A DNA stretch of 64,000 bases from contig JAFQTT010000009.1 of NCBI GenBank assembly GCA_017408885.1, forward strand, positions 124,001-188,000. Reading direction: 5' to 3'. The stretch is from Methanocorpusculum sp. (GTDB lineage Archaea > Halobacteriota > Methanomicrobia > Methanomicrobiales > Methanocorpusculaceae). The first letter of the stretch is position 1, and the number at the start of each line of letters is the position of its first letter. This document shows positions 45,517 to 54,295 of the stretch, piece after piece. A program made the position numbers and the translations under genes. Under the pieces are notes generated by a model that made no database searches, had not been told where the DNA came from, and worked only from the letters and a program-made list of their open reading frames with translations.

Positions 45517-47013
45517 TCATGCATATTTTTCGCGAAGTTCACGTCTTAGAAGCTTCCATCCGTTAACTCTTGGAAGAGCTTCTGTAGTGATTACTTTGCG
45601 CGGCACCTTGTATCCTGCTAAATGCTGTTTTGCGAACTCAAGCAACTCTGCCTCATTTTCTTTAGAGTAACCTTCCTTCCAGACAACAGCCGCCGCCGGA
45701 ATCTCTCCACGATGTTCGTGGGGGAGACCAAATACCGCAATCTCTGCAATTCCCTCAAAGCGCAGTAAGGCATCCTCAACTTCTGTTGGATAAATTTTCC
45801 ATCCGGACATTACAATCATGTCCTTTTTGCGGTCAGTGATGCACAGACGGTTATCTGAATCCAGATATCCGACATCTCCAGTTAAGAACCATCCGTCATC
45901 CAGGAATGCAGCCTTTGTTTCCTCTTCCATATTCCAGTATCCAAGAGCGACTGCAGGGCCGCGAAGAGCAATCTCTCCGGGAGTTCCAACAGGCATCTCA
46001 ATGGATGCATCTGCCTCATCCACGATTTTTACTTCAGAGAAGCAGACCGGATGACCGACACTTTGGAAGCGGTCTGCGGATGCGTAGTCTTCAGGACGGA
46101 TTGCAGTTCCAGTACCTATAACCACAGTTTCCGAAAGACCGTAGGCGTTGATTACCGGAATATTATATCTATAGTGGAAGCGTTTCCAGATATCATGGTG
46201 AAGCGGACCCCCTCCGGAGATAATTTCGCGAACCGTTGCGAGAGCTTCTTCAGTGCCGGAATTATTTGGAGCTTCGGTTAATGAGTGGATAACTGGAGGC
46301 ATTCCGGCAAGAACAGTTACACCAAACTTTTTGCAGAGTTCAAGATAGCGTGTCGGCTCATATCTCTCCATCATGACATAGAGAGCACCAGCTCTCATCG
46401 CAGCAATTCCCCATGAAAGCCCAACGTGTCCCATTGGATAAATTCCTAAGTAGACATCATCCTGCTTTAAGGTCAAGACATCACATTCGTTGTGAATCGC
46501 AGCAAGCCAGTTTCCATGAGTAAGCATCGCACCTTTCGGTTTTCCGGTTGTGCCGGATGTGTACTGAAGCTGACAGAGGTCATTGAAATCAGTCTTTGCC
46601 GGAGGCATAACATCTGCTGTGCGGAATGTTTCGACATCTTTTGGAACATACAAGGAAATTCCAAGACCGTCTGATGCTAAAGCACCCTCTGCATCCGTTA
46701 TAATCACCTTTGCTCCGGAATTTTCCACCATATAGGAGAGTTCACTTGGAGTATAGACACGATTCGTCGGTATTGCAACAGCACCAAGACGCCATACAGC
46801 AAAGTATGAGAAGAGATACTCTGGAGTACTGTTCATGTAGAGCATAACGCGGTCTCCCATTTCAACTCCAAGTGACTGAATCTGACGCGCAATCTCTGAA
46901 GAGATAGAAAGAATGTCTTTTGAGGTGTAACTTACATCTCTTTCCGGACAGTAAAAGACAGATTTATCCAGACGGCAGGCATTTGCATCAAGGAATGTGG
47001 TTATGTTCAGCAT
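45517..47013 (-). CDS. AMP-forming acyl-CoA synthetase/ligase
   Basis: A 498-residue ANL-superfamily enzyme that activates a carboxylic acid as acyl-AMP then acyl-CoA. Motifs: YTSGTTGKPKGAM (A3), YGLSE (A5), the TGDVGY and DRKKDMIVMSGWKIYP region (A7-A8) and a C-terminal PRVNGWKLLRREL where the catalytic Lys lies (Trp replaces the usual Ser-Gly context). Its acid substrate is unknown; medium or long fatty acids are possible. Confidence 0.92.
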   Translation of the reverse strand: MLNITTFLDANACRLDKSVFYCPERDVSYTSKDILSISSEIARQIQSLGVEMGDRVMLYMNSTPEYLFSYFAVWRLGAVAIPTNRVYTPSELSYMVENSGAKVIITDAEGALASDGLGISLYVPKDVETFRTADVMPPAKTDFNDLCQLQYTSGTTGKPKGAMLTHGNWLAAIHNECDVLTLKQDDVYLGIYPMGHVGLSWGIAAMRAGALYVMMERYEPTRYLELCKKFGVTVLAGMPPVIHSLTEAPNNSGTEEALATVREIISGGGPLHHDIWKRFHYRYNIPVINAYGLSETVVIGTGTAIRPEDYASADRFQSVGHPVCFSEVKIVDEADASIEMPVGTPGEIALRGPAVALGYWNMEEETKAAFLDDGWFLTGDVGYLDSDNRLCITDRKKDMIVMSGWKIYPTEVEDALLRFEGIAEIAVFGLPHEHRGEIPAAAVVWKEGYSKENEAELLEFAKQHLAGYKVPRKVITTEALPRVNGWKLLRRELREKYA

Positions 47014-47081
47014 GAGTGTTCACAACAATGTGCTTTAATGTACAATAATATGCATTTGAAAATATAAATACCTGTGCTGAT

Positions 47082-47582
47082 TCAGAGGATAATTGAATCG
47101 ACCGCAGGTAAGTTCTTTAATTTCTGGAGCGCGTCTGCAGGAAGCTGTCCATCGATGATTATAACAAGTCTCGGATTTTCAACAGCATAAGGATCAGTTA
47201 CGAAAATCTGTCTGAGAGGCAGATCATAGCTTGCAAGAACCGACACTGCAGATGATACAATATTTTTGTCCCCCGCATTCTTTGGAAGAATTGTAATCAC
47301 AGAAAGCCCTAAGTGTTTGGCAACATCAGTAAAATCAGGAGTTACACGAAGACGGGTAAAAACAGGCTCAAGCTCTGGAAACTCGCGAATGCGCTTTATG
47401 GTTGTATCAACAACCCTTCTGTCAACCTTTACCGCGCGCGAGAGGGAGGAAGCAGTTATCTCGACATCATTTACCATAACCTTTCCATCGCGTGAAATCC
47501 CGAATCCGTTCTCCAAAAGGAAGCGTACGACCTTCTGCTGAGATGGAGAGTCAGAAAAAAGCTCAAGAATTCGCTGCCACAT
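47082..47582 (-). CDS. ACT-domain regulator of amino acid metabolism (COG2150-like)
   Basis: A 166-residue protein with an N-terminal winged-helix-like region (about 1-75, ASSLSRAVKVDRRVVDTTIKRI) and a C-terminal ACT domain (about 95-166, LSVITILPKNAGDKNIVSSAVSVLASYD). The family is predicted to regulate amino acid genes by sensing an amino acid. It is the last gene before tRNA-Leu and runs the other way. Confidence 0.82.
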   Translation of the reverse strand: MWQRILELFSDSPSQQKVVRFLLENGFGISRDGKVMVNDVEITASSLSRAVKVDRRVVDTTIKRIREFPELEPVFTRLRVTPDFTDVAKHLGLSVITILPKNAGDKNIVSSAVSVLASYDLPLRQIFVTDPYAVENPRLVIIIDGQLPADALQKLKNLPAVDSIIL

Positions 47583-47695
47583 TACTTAAACGTGTGAGGC
47601 AGAAGAAGATAAATGCATTGCCCCATAGCGGCAGAACTACAGAAACGATTCGGAGGATTTATATCCTCAACTGTCTAATATGTATAGGTCATAAG

Positions 47696-47780
47696 GCGAG
47701 GGTAGCCAAGCCAGGTCAACGGCGCTAGCTTGAGGGGCTAGTCTCATAGGAGTTCTTGGGTTCGAATCCCATCCCTCGCA
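47696..47780 (+). tRNA. tRNA-Leu (anticodon GAG)
   Basis: An 85-nt class II tRNA. The acceptor stem pairs GCGAGGG (47696-47702) with CCCTCGC (47773-47779), discriminator A at 47780; the anticodon stem CTAGC/GCTAG surrounds loop TTGAGGG with GAG at 47732-47734; a long variable arm precedes the T-arm (TTCGAAT loop). No intron and no encoded CCA. Confidence 0.95.
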
Positions 47781-47896
47781 CTGTTTTTCTTGTTTTTCTA
47801 AAATTACAAAAATAATTTGTCTGCATATCCAGTCTTCAGGATATCTCAAGCTCAAATAAGCACATTAATTAGTCCACAAACCAAACCTATAGAGAT

Positions 47897-48130
47897 ATGG
47901 TATCTGGTATCGTTCTCCCAATAAAGAAGGTCAATTCTCTCGTTGACACAAACATTGTTGTTGAGATTAAAGATGAAGGATGCAAATTCGAGGGACTTCT
48001 TGTCGCAATGGACGAATATCTCAACCTCCACCTGGAAGATGCAGTTGAAATCACTGCAGAAGGCAGAAGAGACCTTGGATGTGTCGTTATCCGCGGAAAC
48101 AACATTCTGAGCATTGCACCGCTCAACTAA
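47897..48130 (+). CDS. Lsm (Sm-like archaeal) protein
   Basis: A 77-residue Sm-fold RNA-binding protein that assembles as a heptameric ring. Sm1 is seen as VEIKDEGCKFEGLLVAMDEYLNLHLEDA and Sm2 as LGCVVIRGNNILSIAP. It starts shortly after tRNA-Leu and is followed eight bases later by a cysteine-bearing winged-helix gene with which it is probably co-transcribed. Confidence 0.95.
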   Translation: MVSGIVLPIKKVNSLVDTNIVVEIKDEGCKFEGLLVAMDEYLNLHLEDAVEITAEGRRDLGCVVIRGNNILSIAPLN

Positions 48131-48138
48131 ATTAATTC

Positions 48139-48495
48139 ATGACAACCAGTACAGAAGAGTTAGCGCAGAAAGCAGAACAGGCACTATCACTCATCAGAAA
48201 CCACCCGGATGGAATAGTCCAGAGTGAGCTTTGGAAAGAGCTTGGAATTGACAGCCGCACCTGCTCACGCATCTTAAAACACTTAGAAGACGAGGGGAAG
48301 ATCTCACGCAAATCTGTAAAAGGAAATACTTACCTCGTCACCTGGGTGAAATCAGATAAAAAAATTGACCCGATGCTCATTATGGCAGGAGAGGCAATTC
48401 TCCCGTGTGTTGCATGCACAGAAGAATGTGATGTTCCATCCTGCAAAATGCTTGAAGACTGGATTTATGAACTGGTCTTCGCAGAAATGGAATAA
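48139..48495 (+). CDS. Winged-helix protein with C-terminal four-cysteine motif
   Basis: A 118-residue protein. Residues about 10-72 form a winged helix (VQSELWKELGIDSRTCSRILKHLEDEGKISRKSVKGN). The C-terminus carries Cys90, Cys93, Cys97 and Cys102 (PCVACTEECDVPSC), with spacing C-x2-C-x3-C-x4-C that could hold an iron-sulfur cluster or zinc. Similar Lsm-linked genes occur in methanogens by my recollection. It may be a redox- or metal-sensing regulator or RNA-linked factor; no function is established. Confidence 0.78.
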   Translation: MTTSTEELAQKAEQALSLIRNHPDGIVQSELWKELGIDSRTCSRILKHLEDEGKISRKSVKGNTYLVTWVKSDKKIDPMLIMAGEAILPCVACTEECDVPSCKMLEDWIYELVFAEME

Positions 48496-48556
48496 CACAA
48501 CAACTTTTTTTTAAACAGAAACCTATTTACGCCCATACGAGATAATTTCTAATATT

Positions 48557-50047
48557 ATGTCGGCAGGTTTTTTCGACCGTTTTACCTCTAAGAAACCATG
48601 GGTTGTTGAAAGTGTAGCTCCGCCTTCAACAGGACATGGAGCAGGAATGCAAGTTCCTGAGTACAAGTCTAAACCATACTTCATTGTCGCATCCGTTGAG
48701 ATGGGAAATACCACCACGAAATGCATCTTAACCGGAACTGACCTTGCAACAGGACACTCCTATGTTCTTGGAAAGACAGTTTCAATGAGCCGTGACGTTC
48801 GTCCGCCAAAACCGGGAGAGACGGTGTTTGGTGCAACGCTTGACGGGACCGAACTCACCCGTGAATCAGTCACAGAGCTCGTCCGCGACACCCTTGTGAA
48901 ATGCCACAAAGAAGCAGACCTGAGTATCAAAGATGATCTCGACTTCGTTGTCAGAAGTACAGGTGTTGTCGCTGCAATGGATTCACCAGATCAGGTTGGA
49001 GAGTTCATCAAGGCATTGGCAGACGGATGTCTCTTAGCAGGAGTTCCTCCAAAAAAGATGACACCCCCAATGGGAATCGGAAGCCTTCCGCCAAAACTTC
49101 GCCCGCACAGTTTCGCAGACCGTTTAGTATTTACCGGAGCTGTTGCAGGTGTTACTCCGCCGTCTGGAACCACCGGCGTTGAAATGGTCGCAAACGAGAT
49201 GGAAGGAGAACTTGCCATGGCAGGAATCAAGGAAGGTGCGAAGTGGACACCTGTTGATTTCAGAAACCCATGCATCTCAATGGACTTTGGAACAACGCTT
49301 GACGGAAGAATCACAAGCGATGTCGACCCGAATGCAGAATCACCATTCGCAAAGACGATTGGAAACTTCTGCGGTCTTGCAGGAGCCATTCCTGATGCAA
49401 TTATCAGGGGCACAGGCCTTGTAGATAAGAAGAAGGGAACAGCCCTTGATTTATTCGGAGAACACTGCGCACCTGCATCCACCCGTGCAACAAAGAAGGC
49501 TCAGCCGTATATCGACCGCTGCCTTGAAATTATCGAAGTATGTGAAGTCCCGCGCGACAGAACCCGCTTTGGAAAAGTTCCGGTCTGTGCAGATGTTGCA
49601 AAAGACTCAGGAATTGTTTTAATCGGTGTTGATGCAGGAGTTAACGGAGACAGAATTCCGGAGCTTGAGGCAATCGGTGCTGAGCTTGCAAAGAACGAAA
49701 ATAAAGCAGTCATAAAAGAGGTTGTCGACCGCGTATGTGCAGATGTCGCACTCCAGATTATTGATCTCTGCGCTGAAAGAAACCTCCTTCCGCCAAACAG
49801 CTCCATTGGATTTACCGGAAGAGCAATCATTTCAGGAAATAAACCTCAGTACATCTTAGAAGGTGTTACCAAACGCGGCATCTACGCAGAGCCGGTAAAC
49901 CACTTAGTCTTCGTTGATGACGGTCTTGCCCGCGGTTCTGCCCTTATGGGACGCTGTATGAACAGCATCGGACACCCGAAGTGCCCGATTGGAGGTGTTC
50001 GTGGCGGAAAGTGTATTATGGCGAAGAGACAGAAAATAGGGAAGTAA
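48557..50047 (+). CDS. Methanogenesis marker protein 14
   Basis: A 496-residue protein conserved in methanogens, in the ASKHA superfamily near the RamA-like reactivators (DUF4445). The actin-like phosphate loops are VEMGNTTTKC (about 47-56) and ISMDFGTTLDG; the end carries Cys residues (GHPKCPIGGVRGGKC). No iron-sulfur binding motif of the RamA type is obvious in the C-terminus beyond these. Role in methanogenesis is implied by phylogeny, not proven. A 79-residue gene starts two bases after. Confidence 0.9.
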   Translation: MSAGFFDRFTSKKPWVVESVAPPSTGHGAGMQVPEYKSKPYFIVASVEMGNTTTKCILTGTDLATGHSYVLGKTVSMSRDVRPPKPGETVFGATLDGTELTRESVTELVRDTLVKCHKEADLSIKDDLDFVVRSTGVVAAMDSPDQVGEFIKALADGCLLAGVPPKKMTPPMGIGSLPPKLRPHSFADRLVFTGAVAGVTPPSGTTGVEMVANEMEGELAMAGIKEGAKWTPVDFRNPCISMDFGTTLDGRITSDVDPNAESPFAKTIGNFCGLAGAIPDAIIRGTGLVDKKKGTALDLFGEHCAPASTRATKKAQPYIDRCLEIIEVCEVPRDRTRFGKVPVCADVAKDSGIVLIGVDAGVNGDRIPELEAIGAELAKNENKAVIKEVVDRVCADVALQIIDLCAERNLLPPNSSIGFTGRAIISGNKPQYILEGVTKRGIYAEPVNHLVFVDDGLARGSALMGRCMNSIGHPKCPIGGVRGGKCIMAKRQKIGK

Positions 50048-50049
50048 TT

Positions 50050-50289
50050 ATGACAGAAAATATTGAAGACGAATTTGATCTGGTTATACCGCCCGGAACT
50101 CCAAGAGCAGCCATTCGTGATGCCGCACTGAAGTTTGATGTTGAACTTGTATCAGTTACAAGACCGCTCAACTTCGCAAACATGGTAAATGATGAGCGTG
50201 AGCTTTTAGCTTTCCGCGGAAAGAGAGAAGAGATAGAAAAGGTAAACGAGTTCCTCTACGCAGAAATTAAAAAATTCATCGGAGAATAA
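50050..50289 (+). CDS. Small conserved-looking protein downstream of marker 14
   Basis: A 79-residue soluble protein beginning MTENIEDEFDLVIPPGTPR and ending FLYAEIKKFIGE. It starts two bases after the marker 14 stop, so it is in the same operon. I do not recognise a family; the sequence (RAAIRDAALKFDVELVSVTRPL) suggests a small alpha-beta fold. Followed by a T-run. Confidence 0.7.
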   Translation: MTENIEDEFDLVIPPGTPRAAIRDAALKFDVELVSVTRPLNFANMVNDERELLAFRGKREEIEKVNEFLYAEIKKFIGE

Positions 50290-50342
50290 ATCTCTTCTTT
50301 TTTTTAAGAAACTTAGTATATCCATATTTCATAGATAGATAT

Positions 50343-50726
50343 ATGAACCGGATTCTTCGAAAAGTACTGACATTTGCCGCAGTACTCATTTGTATCCTTC
50401 TGGTTATTTTCGGATTTGAGTTTGCCTCTGTTTGGACAGGCATCATATTTGCAGTTCTGCTCTGTGCAATAAGCCTGCCTCTGGAAATATTTGCATCAGC
50501 CATCCCGCGATCACTATTCGAGCTGAGAAAAATATCTGAGACACAATCAAGGATTTTGTTTGTTGTACTCGACACCACAGCAACCCTTGTTGTGCTTGGG
50601 GTTCTCGACTATTTCATGAATGATGTAAGCATTATGCCTGTTTCAGCATTTATCATCGCATTGATTCTGGCATTATTTTCACTTACGGATTTCAATGAGA
50701 AGCTGCTTGAAAAAAAAAGAAGATAA
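50343..50726 (+). CDS. Hypothetical four-helix membrane protein
   Basis: A 127-residue protein with about four hydrophobic helices (VLTFAAVLICILLVIFGFEF; TGIIFAVLLCAISLPLEIFA; LFVVLDTTATLVVLGVLDYF; VSAFIIALILALFSLTDF) and a basic C-terminus (LEKKRR). No family recognised. Convergent with the coiled-coil RHH-like gene. Confidence 0.65.
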   Translation: MNRILRKVLTFAAVLICILLVIFGFEFASVWTGIIFAVLLCAISLPLEIFASAIPRSLFELRKISETQSRILFVVLDTTATLVVLGVLDYFMNDVSIMPVSAFIIALILALFSLTDFNEKLLEKKRR

Positions 50727-50762
50727 TGGATTGTTAATTTAAGAATGGAAAGTAGAAGGTTG

Positions 50763-50780
50763 TGGGAAAAATAATTCCCA
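50763..50780. terminator. Hairpin between convergent small genes
   Basis: Arms TGGGAA (50763-50768) and TTCCCA (50775-50780), flanked further out by partly complementary GTAGAAGGTT and AACCTAC, form a stem between the two convergent small genes. A likely shared terminator. Confidence 0.5.
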
Positions 50781-50789
50781 ATTTAGAAC

Positions 50790-51125
50790 CTACTCTTTTT
50801 TGTAATCATTCTGCATCTCAGAAACAGCACGATTCACAGTTGCACACTTTGACTCTACAAGAGACAGTCTCTCGTGAAGGATTTCATTCTGAATTTTTAA
50901 ATCATTGATTTCTTCAATGGTAGTTGAAAATTTGCCGTCAACAAAATCTTCGATACGACGTAGCTGTCTGTTGCTGCCGTACTCAATAATAATCTGACAA
51001 ACTGCATCGGTAGTGCTGTCGTCACCACGTTCAACTTTTACCTGCTCAATGATGTCCAGAACAGTTTTGGGAGCATAGAAGGTAACTCTCTGCTTTAATG
51101 GGACAATAATCTGTTCATTTTCCAT
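50790..51125 (-). CDS. Ribbon-helix-helix-like protein with coiled coil
   Basis: A 111-residue protein. The N-terminal half (about 8-50, VTFYAPKTVLDIIEQVKVERGDDSTTDAVCQIIIEYG) resembles a ribbon-helix-helix DNA-binding unit; the second half (about 65-108, FSTTIEEINDLKIQNEILHERLSLVESK) is a coiled coil. Upstream lie repeated AGT(C/G)ACAAAATA sites, which could be its own operators. No partner toxin is visible. Confidence 0.6.
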   Translation of the reverse strand: MENEQIIVPLKQRVTFYAPKTVLDIIEQVKVERGDDSTTDAVCQIIIEYGSNRQLRRIEDFVDGKFSTTIEEINDLKIQNEILHERLSLVESKCATVNRAVSEMQNDYKKE

Positions 51126-51172
51126 ACATCAATGTGTATGCCGTTGAGATATAATTGCGTTTTGAGGTCAAA

Positions 51173-51288
51173 ATAGTGACAAAATATAACCATATGTTCT
51201 AAATAATGTCAAATTAGTCACAAAATAACACCAAATCAAGCATAATATATCAATACAGATGTCAAGTGTATATTTAGTCAACAAATCA
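51173..51288 (-). promoter_or_regulatory. Repeated TAGTSACAAAATA-like sites upstream of the RHH-like gene
   Basis: Three related sites occur in the AT-rich upstream region: ATAGTGACAAAATATAAC (51173-51190), TTAGTCACAAAATAACAC (51214-51231) and TTTAGTCAACAAATCA (51273-51288). They are spaced by about 41 and 59 bases. Repeated half-sites ahead of a small DNA-binding protein suggest autoregulation. Confidence 0.4.
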
Positions 51289-51352
51289 TACACACGAACA
51301 ATGATTCAGAAATATATAGTAAACAAATAAAAATGGTACCGGAAAGTTCCGG

Positions 51353-52609
51353 TCAGTGTATTTCGTGGATTACCATTCCAGAAAGAAGTTTGGGCTCGAA
51401 CCAGGTAGACTTTGGAGGCATGATGAGACCTGCGTCAGCTACATCAATTACCTGCTGAGCGGTTACAGGCTGCATGATAAATGCGGCAGAGAATTCTCCA
51501 TTGTCAACATCTCTGATGACATCTGCGAGAGGGACAATTCCGCCGACAAAGGAAATTCTCGGATCTCCTCTTGGATCGAAAATTGCAAGCATATCATCCA
51601 AGACAAGATTCTGAAGGACAGAGACATCAAGTCTCTCGATTGCATCTGCATTTTCGTCCGCCTTGCGGGTGAGTTCGTACCAGTTGCTTTCGAGATAGAG
51701 GTGGATTACATGCATATCATCCCCTTTCTCGAGTGCAGGCACTGCATTCTTCTTTACATCGACCTTCTTAATCGGAGTGATGTTGAAACGAAGCGCGAGG
51801 TCAGATAAGAACTGATCTGCATTTAACCCTGCGAGGTCGCGGATTAAACGGTGGTATCCGTAGACGGTTACTGAATCATGAGCGAATAAGACACTCATGA
51901 AGCGCTCGGCATCTGCGGTCAGACGATTTTCTGCAAGGCGTCTGTCATAAACATTTGCAGAAGACTTTGCACGGTGGTGTCCGTCTGCGATGTAGAGGTT
52001 TGGAATTGCAGAAAACATTTCGGTAATCTTTGCAACCTCTGCTTCATCATCAACACGATAGAGCTGATGAAGGTTTCCGCCTTTTGATGTGTACTCTCCG
52101 ATTGGCTCTTTTGCATCAGCCATTCCTTTGAGTGCTGCAAGAACTTCGCTTTCATCTTTGTAGAGCAGGAAGACCTGTCCTGTGTGTGCAGATACGGCAT
52201 CAATATGACGGGTTCTGTCCTCTTCCTTCTCGTAGCGGGTGAGTTCGTGCTTCTTGATTGTGTCGTCTTTGTATTCAGCAACGGAGACGCATGATACAAG
52301 TCCAGTGAAGGTCTCGCCGCCTAAGGTGATGCGGTAGATGTAGTATGCATCCTTTTCATCCTCGACAAAAAGCCCATCTGCCTTAAACTTAGCAAACATC
52401 TCTTTTGCACGCTCGTAGATTGCATCGTCATACGGGTCGGTGTCTAAGAGTTCAGCATCAGTTCTGATGACACGAAGGAGAGTGTTTGGATTTTCAGCAA
52501 TTTCTGCTGCTGCCTCGTCGCGCTCGATGACATCGTATGGTACGGATGGTACAGTCTTGAATGCCTCAGCAGACGGATGAAGTCCTTTGAACGGATAGAT
52601 GGTAACCAT
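51353..52609 (-). CDS. DUF1015 family protein
   Basis: A 418-residue cytoplasmic protein of the DUF1015 family, conserved in archaea and bacteria, unknown function. Landmarks are IYPFKGLHPS near the start, VPYDVIERDEAAA, LYIADGHHRAKSSANV and a C-terminal FIMQPVTAQQVIDVADAGLIMPPKSTWFEPKLLSG. I chose ATG 52609 (MVTIYPFKG); the frame runs 40 codons further with no likeness. Forty bases separate it from the divergent RimI-like gene. Confidence 0.88.
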   Translation of the reverse strand: MVTIYPFKGLHPSAEAFKTVPSVPYDVIERDEAAAEIAENPNTLLRVIRTDAELLDTDPYDDAIYERAKEMFAKFKADGLFVEDEKDAYYIYRITLGGETFTGLVSCVSVAEYKDDTIKKHELTRYEKEEDRTRHIDAVSAHTGQVFLLYKDESEVLAALKGMADAKEPIGEYTSKGGNLHQLYRVDDEAEVAKITEMFSAIPNLYIADGHHRAKSSANVYDRRLAENRLTADAERFMSVLFAHDSVTVYGYHRLIRDLAGLNADQFLSDLALRFNITPIKKVDVKKNAVPALEKGDDMHVIHLYLESNWYELTRKADENADAIERLDVSVLQNLVLDDMLAIFDPRGDPRISFVGGIVPLADVIRDVDNGEFSAAFIMQPVTAQQVIDVADAGLIMPPKSTWFEPKLLSGMVIHEIH

Positions 52610-52649
52610 ATGTGATATATTGGTTTGGAGTTCAATAGTAAAATAGCAG

Positions 52650-53132
52650 ATGGTAATCGTAAATGGTGTTGGGGGCACTCGTGCCGGATGTACAATCCGA
52701 AAGGCGACTTTAGATGATATTCCAGACATCTACAGAATTGAGCTTCTCTGTTTTAACGACCCTTGGGATTACAAGGCAATGATTGAGATGATGACGCTTT
52801 ATCTTACATCGTTTTACGTTGCCGAGGCTGACGGAAGAATAGTAGGCTTTTCCGCAGGAGCTATTGAAGAGACTGATGAGGAAAAATATGGGCATATTTG
52901 TAATATTGCGGTCACTCCTGAGATGCGCGGGTTTGGAATAGGCCGTCTTCTGCTCAGAAAAGTCGAGCGTGATTTTTTCCTCGAAGGATGCCGTGCATGC
53001 AGTCTTGAGGTTAGAAAAAGCAACACAAATGCTCACGGATTCTATGAGCGTCTGGATTATGAGGATGTGATTGTATTCGGCGGTTATTATTCAGACGGTG
53101 AAGACGCCATCGTTATGATGCGCTGGTTCTAA
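52650..53132 (+). CDS. RimI-like GNAT N-acetyltransferase
   Basis: A 160-residue GNAT-fold acetyltransferase. The acetyl-CoA loop is RGFGIGRLLL (R/Q-x-x-G-x-G/A) and the opening IRKATLDDIPDIYRIE and end YDEDVIVFGGYYSDGEDAIVM fit the RimI/Ard1 group that acetylates protein N-termini. Divergent from the DUF1015 gene. Confidence 0.88.
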   Translation: MVIVNGVGGTRAGCTIRKATLDDIPDIYRIELLCFNDPWDYKAMIEMMTLYLTSFYVAEADGRIVGFSAGAIEETDEEKYGHICNIAVTPEMRGFGIGRLLLRKVERDFFLEGCRACSLEVRKSNTNAHGFYERLDYEDVIVFGGYYSDGEDAIVMMRWF

Positions 53133-53161
53133 AAAATAGAAATTATTTATTCAAACTTTTT

Positions 53162-53530
53162 TCAGGATACCATCCATCCGATTACATAGTATTTGCCGTC
53201 ATAATCCAGATAGGCTGAACCGAATTTTTCGCGAATCTCGGCTGCGGTAGAAGGATTGACTCTCTTATCATTCGCGAGAATTTGTGAAAACATTGTGTCG
53301 CGAATGCCAATTCCGCTTGGAGGGCCTTCAAGCATCGGATATTCAGCAAAGATTTCATCCGTCATTTTGATGACAGGCAGGTCATTCTCAAATTCCGTGA
53401 CCTCCATGATGGTGAGAGCACCAGGGCTGCCCGGCATAAACAGCCAGACAGCGGCAGTAATCGCAAGAATGCCCAACGCAACATACACCAGTGTGAGTAC
53501 AACATCTTTTGCTTTTACGTCTTCGCTCAT
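53162..53530 (-). CDS. Hypothetical single-span membrane protein
   Basis: A 122-residue protein with one N-terminal transmembrane helix (about 9-31, VVLTLVYVALGILAITAAVWLF) and a soluble remainder likely outside. No family is recognised. It is convergent with the acetyltransferase gene and divergent from the coiled-coil gene. Confidence 0.6.
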   Translation of the reverse strand: MSEDVKAKDVVLTLVYVALGILAITAAVWLFMPGSPGALTIMEVTEFENDLPVIKMTDEIFAEYPMLEGPPSGIGIRDTMFSQILANDKRVNPSTAAEIREKFGSAYLDYDGKYYVIGWMVS

Positions 53531-53600
53531 ACTGAATAATCACGCTGACACCATATAAACTTATTGAGCAAAAAACAACACTCCGCCTCCTTTATCTCTT

Positions 53601-54203
53601 ATGACTTCCAATAGTAGAACATCTATGTCCGAAGCACCGAAAAAAGTTGCAGAGATTGCAGTAATTCTCGGCATCCCCGAATCCGAAGTCCGTGAGATTG
53701 CAAAAGAATACGAAGTCATCCTTCCGGGCAAAAAAATCGGCAAAGTTGCCGTATATGAGGACAGCGTCGTTGACCGCTTTAGAAAAGTTGCCGACTTACG
53801 CGCTCAGGGCCTCCCGCATGAAGTAATTGTGCCGGCTATCCGCGGCGGAAAATCCTTGGAAGAACGAGCCATAGAAGACATGAAAAAGATGGGAATCGCT
53901 GTTCCAAAGGAAGAACCAAAGGAGGCACCAAAACCGATTCCGCGGACAGAAACTGAAGAGGAATTAATACTGGCTGTCCGCTCGATGGAGGCAAAAGTTG
54001 TCAGTATGGACCACCGTTTTGCAGCACTCCGCGACAAAAACGAGGAAGATATGGAAAAGTTTTCGGATGCTGTAGCCTCTCTTTCTGCTGACATTGCATC
54101 ATTAAAAGACCAGATGTTTACTCTCTGGGATCAGATTGCATCTCTCGAATCCTTCCTCAGAGAACAGAGCAAAGAGAATAATAAACCATTCTGGAAGAGA
54201 TAA
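53601..54203 (+). CDS. MerR-like helix-turn-helix protein with C-terminal coiled coil
   Basis: A 200-residue soluble protein with an N-terminal MerR-like helix-turn-helix (about 16-75, VAEIAVILGIPESEVREIAKEY) and, after a Pro/Glu-rich linker, a coiled coil (about 120-190). A start at ATG 53625 (MSEAPKKV) is as likely as 53601. No effector domain is visible. It resembles chromosome-segregation or spatial-organiser proteins in layout, but that is only a resemblance. Confidence 0.7.
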   Translation: MTSNSRTSMSEAPKKVAEIAVILGIPESEVREIAKEYEVILPGKKIGKVAVYEDSVVDRFRKVADLRAQGLPHEVIVPAIRGGKSLEERAIEDMKKMGIAVPKEEPKEAPKPIPRTETEEELILAVRSMEAKVVSMDHRFAALRDKNEEDMEKFSDAVASLSADIASLKDQMFTLWDQIASLESFLREQSKENNKPFWKR

Positions 54204-54295
54204 GTCTCACCTCTTCCCTATAGACTACTTTTTTACCTTTCACGTCCAAAATAATTAAGGTTTAGATAACTCACTAGCCGGGAGTTTTCTTAAAA

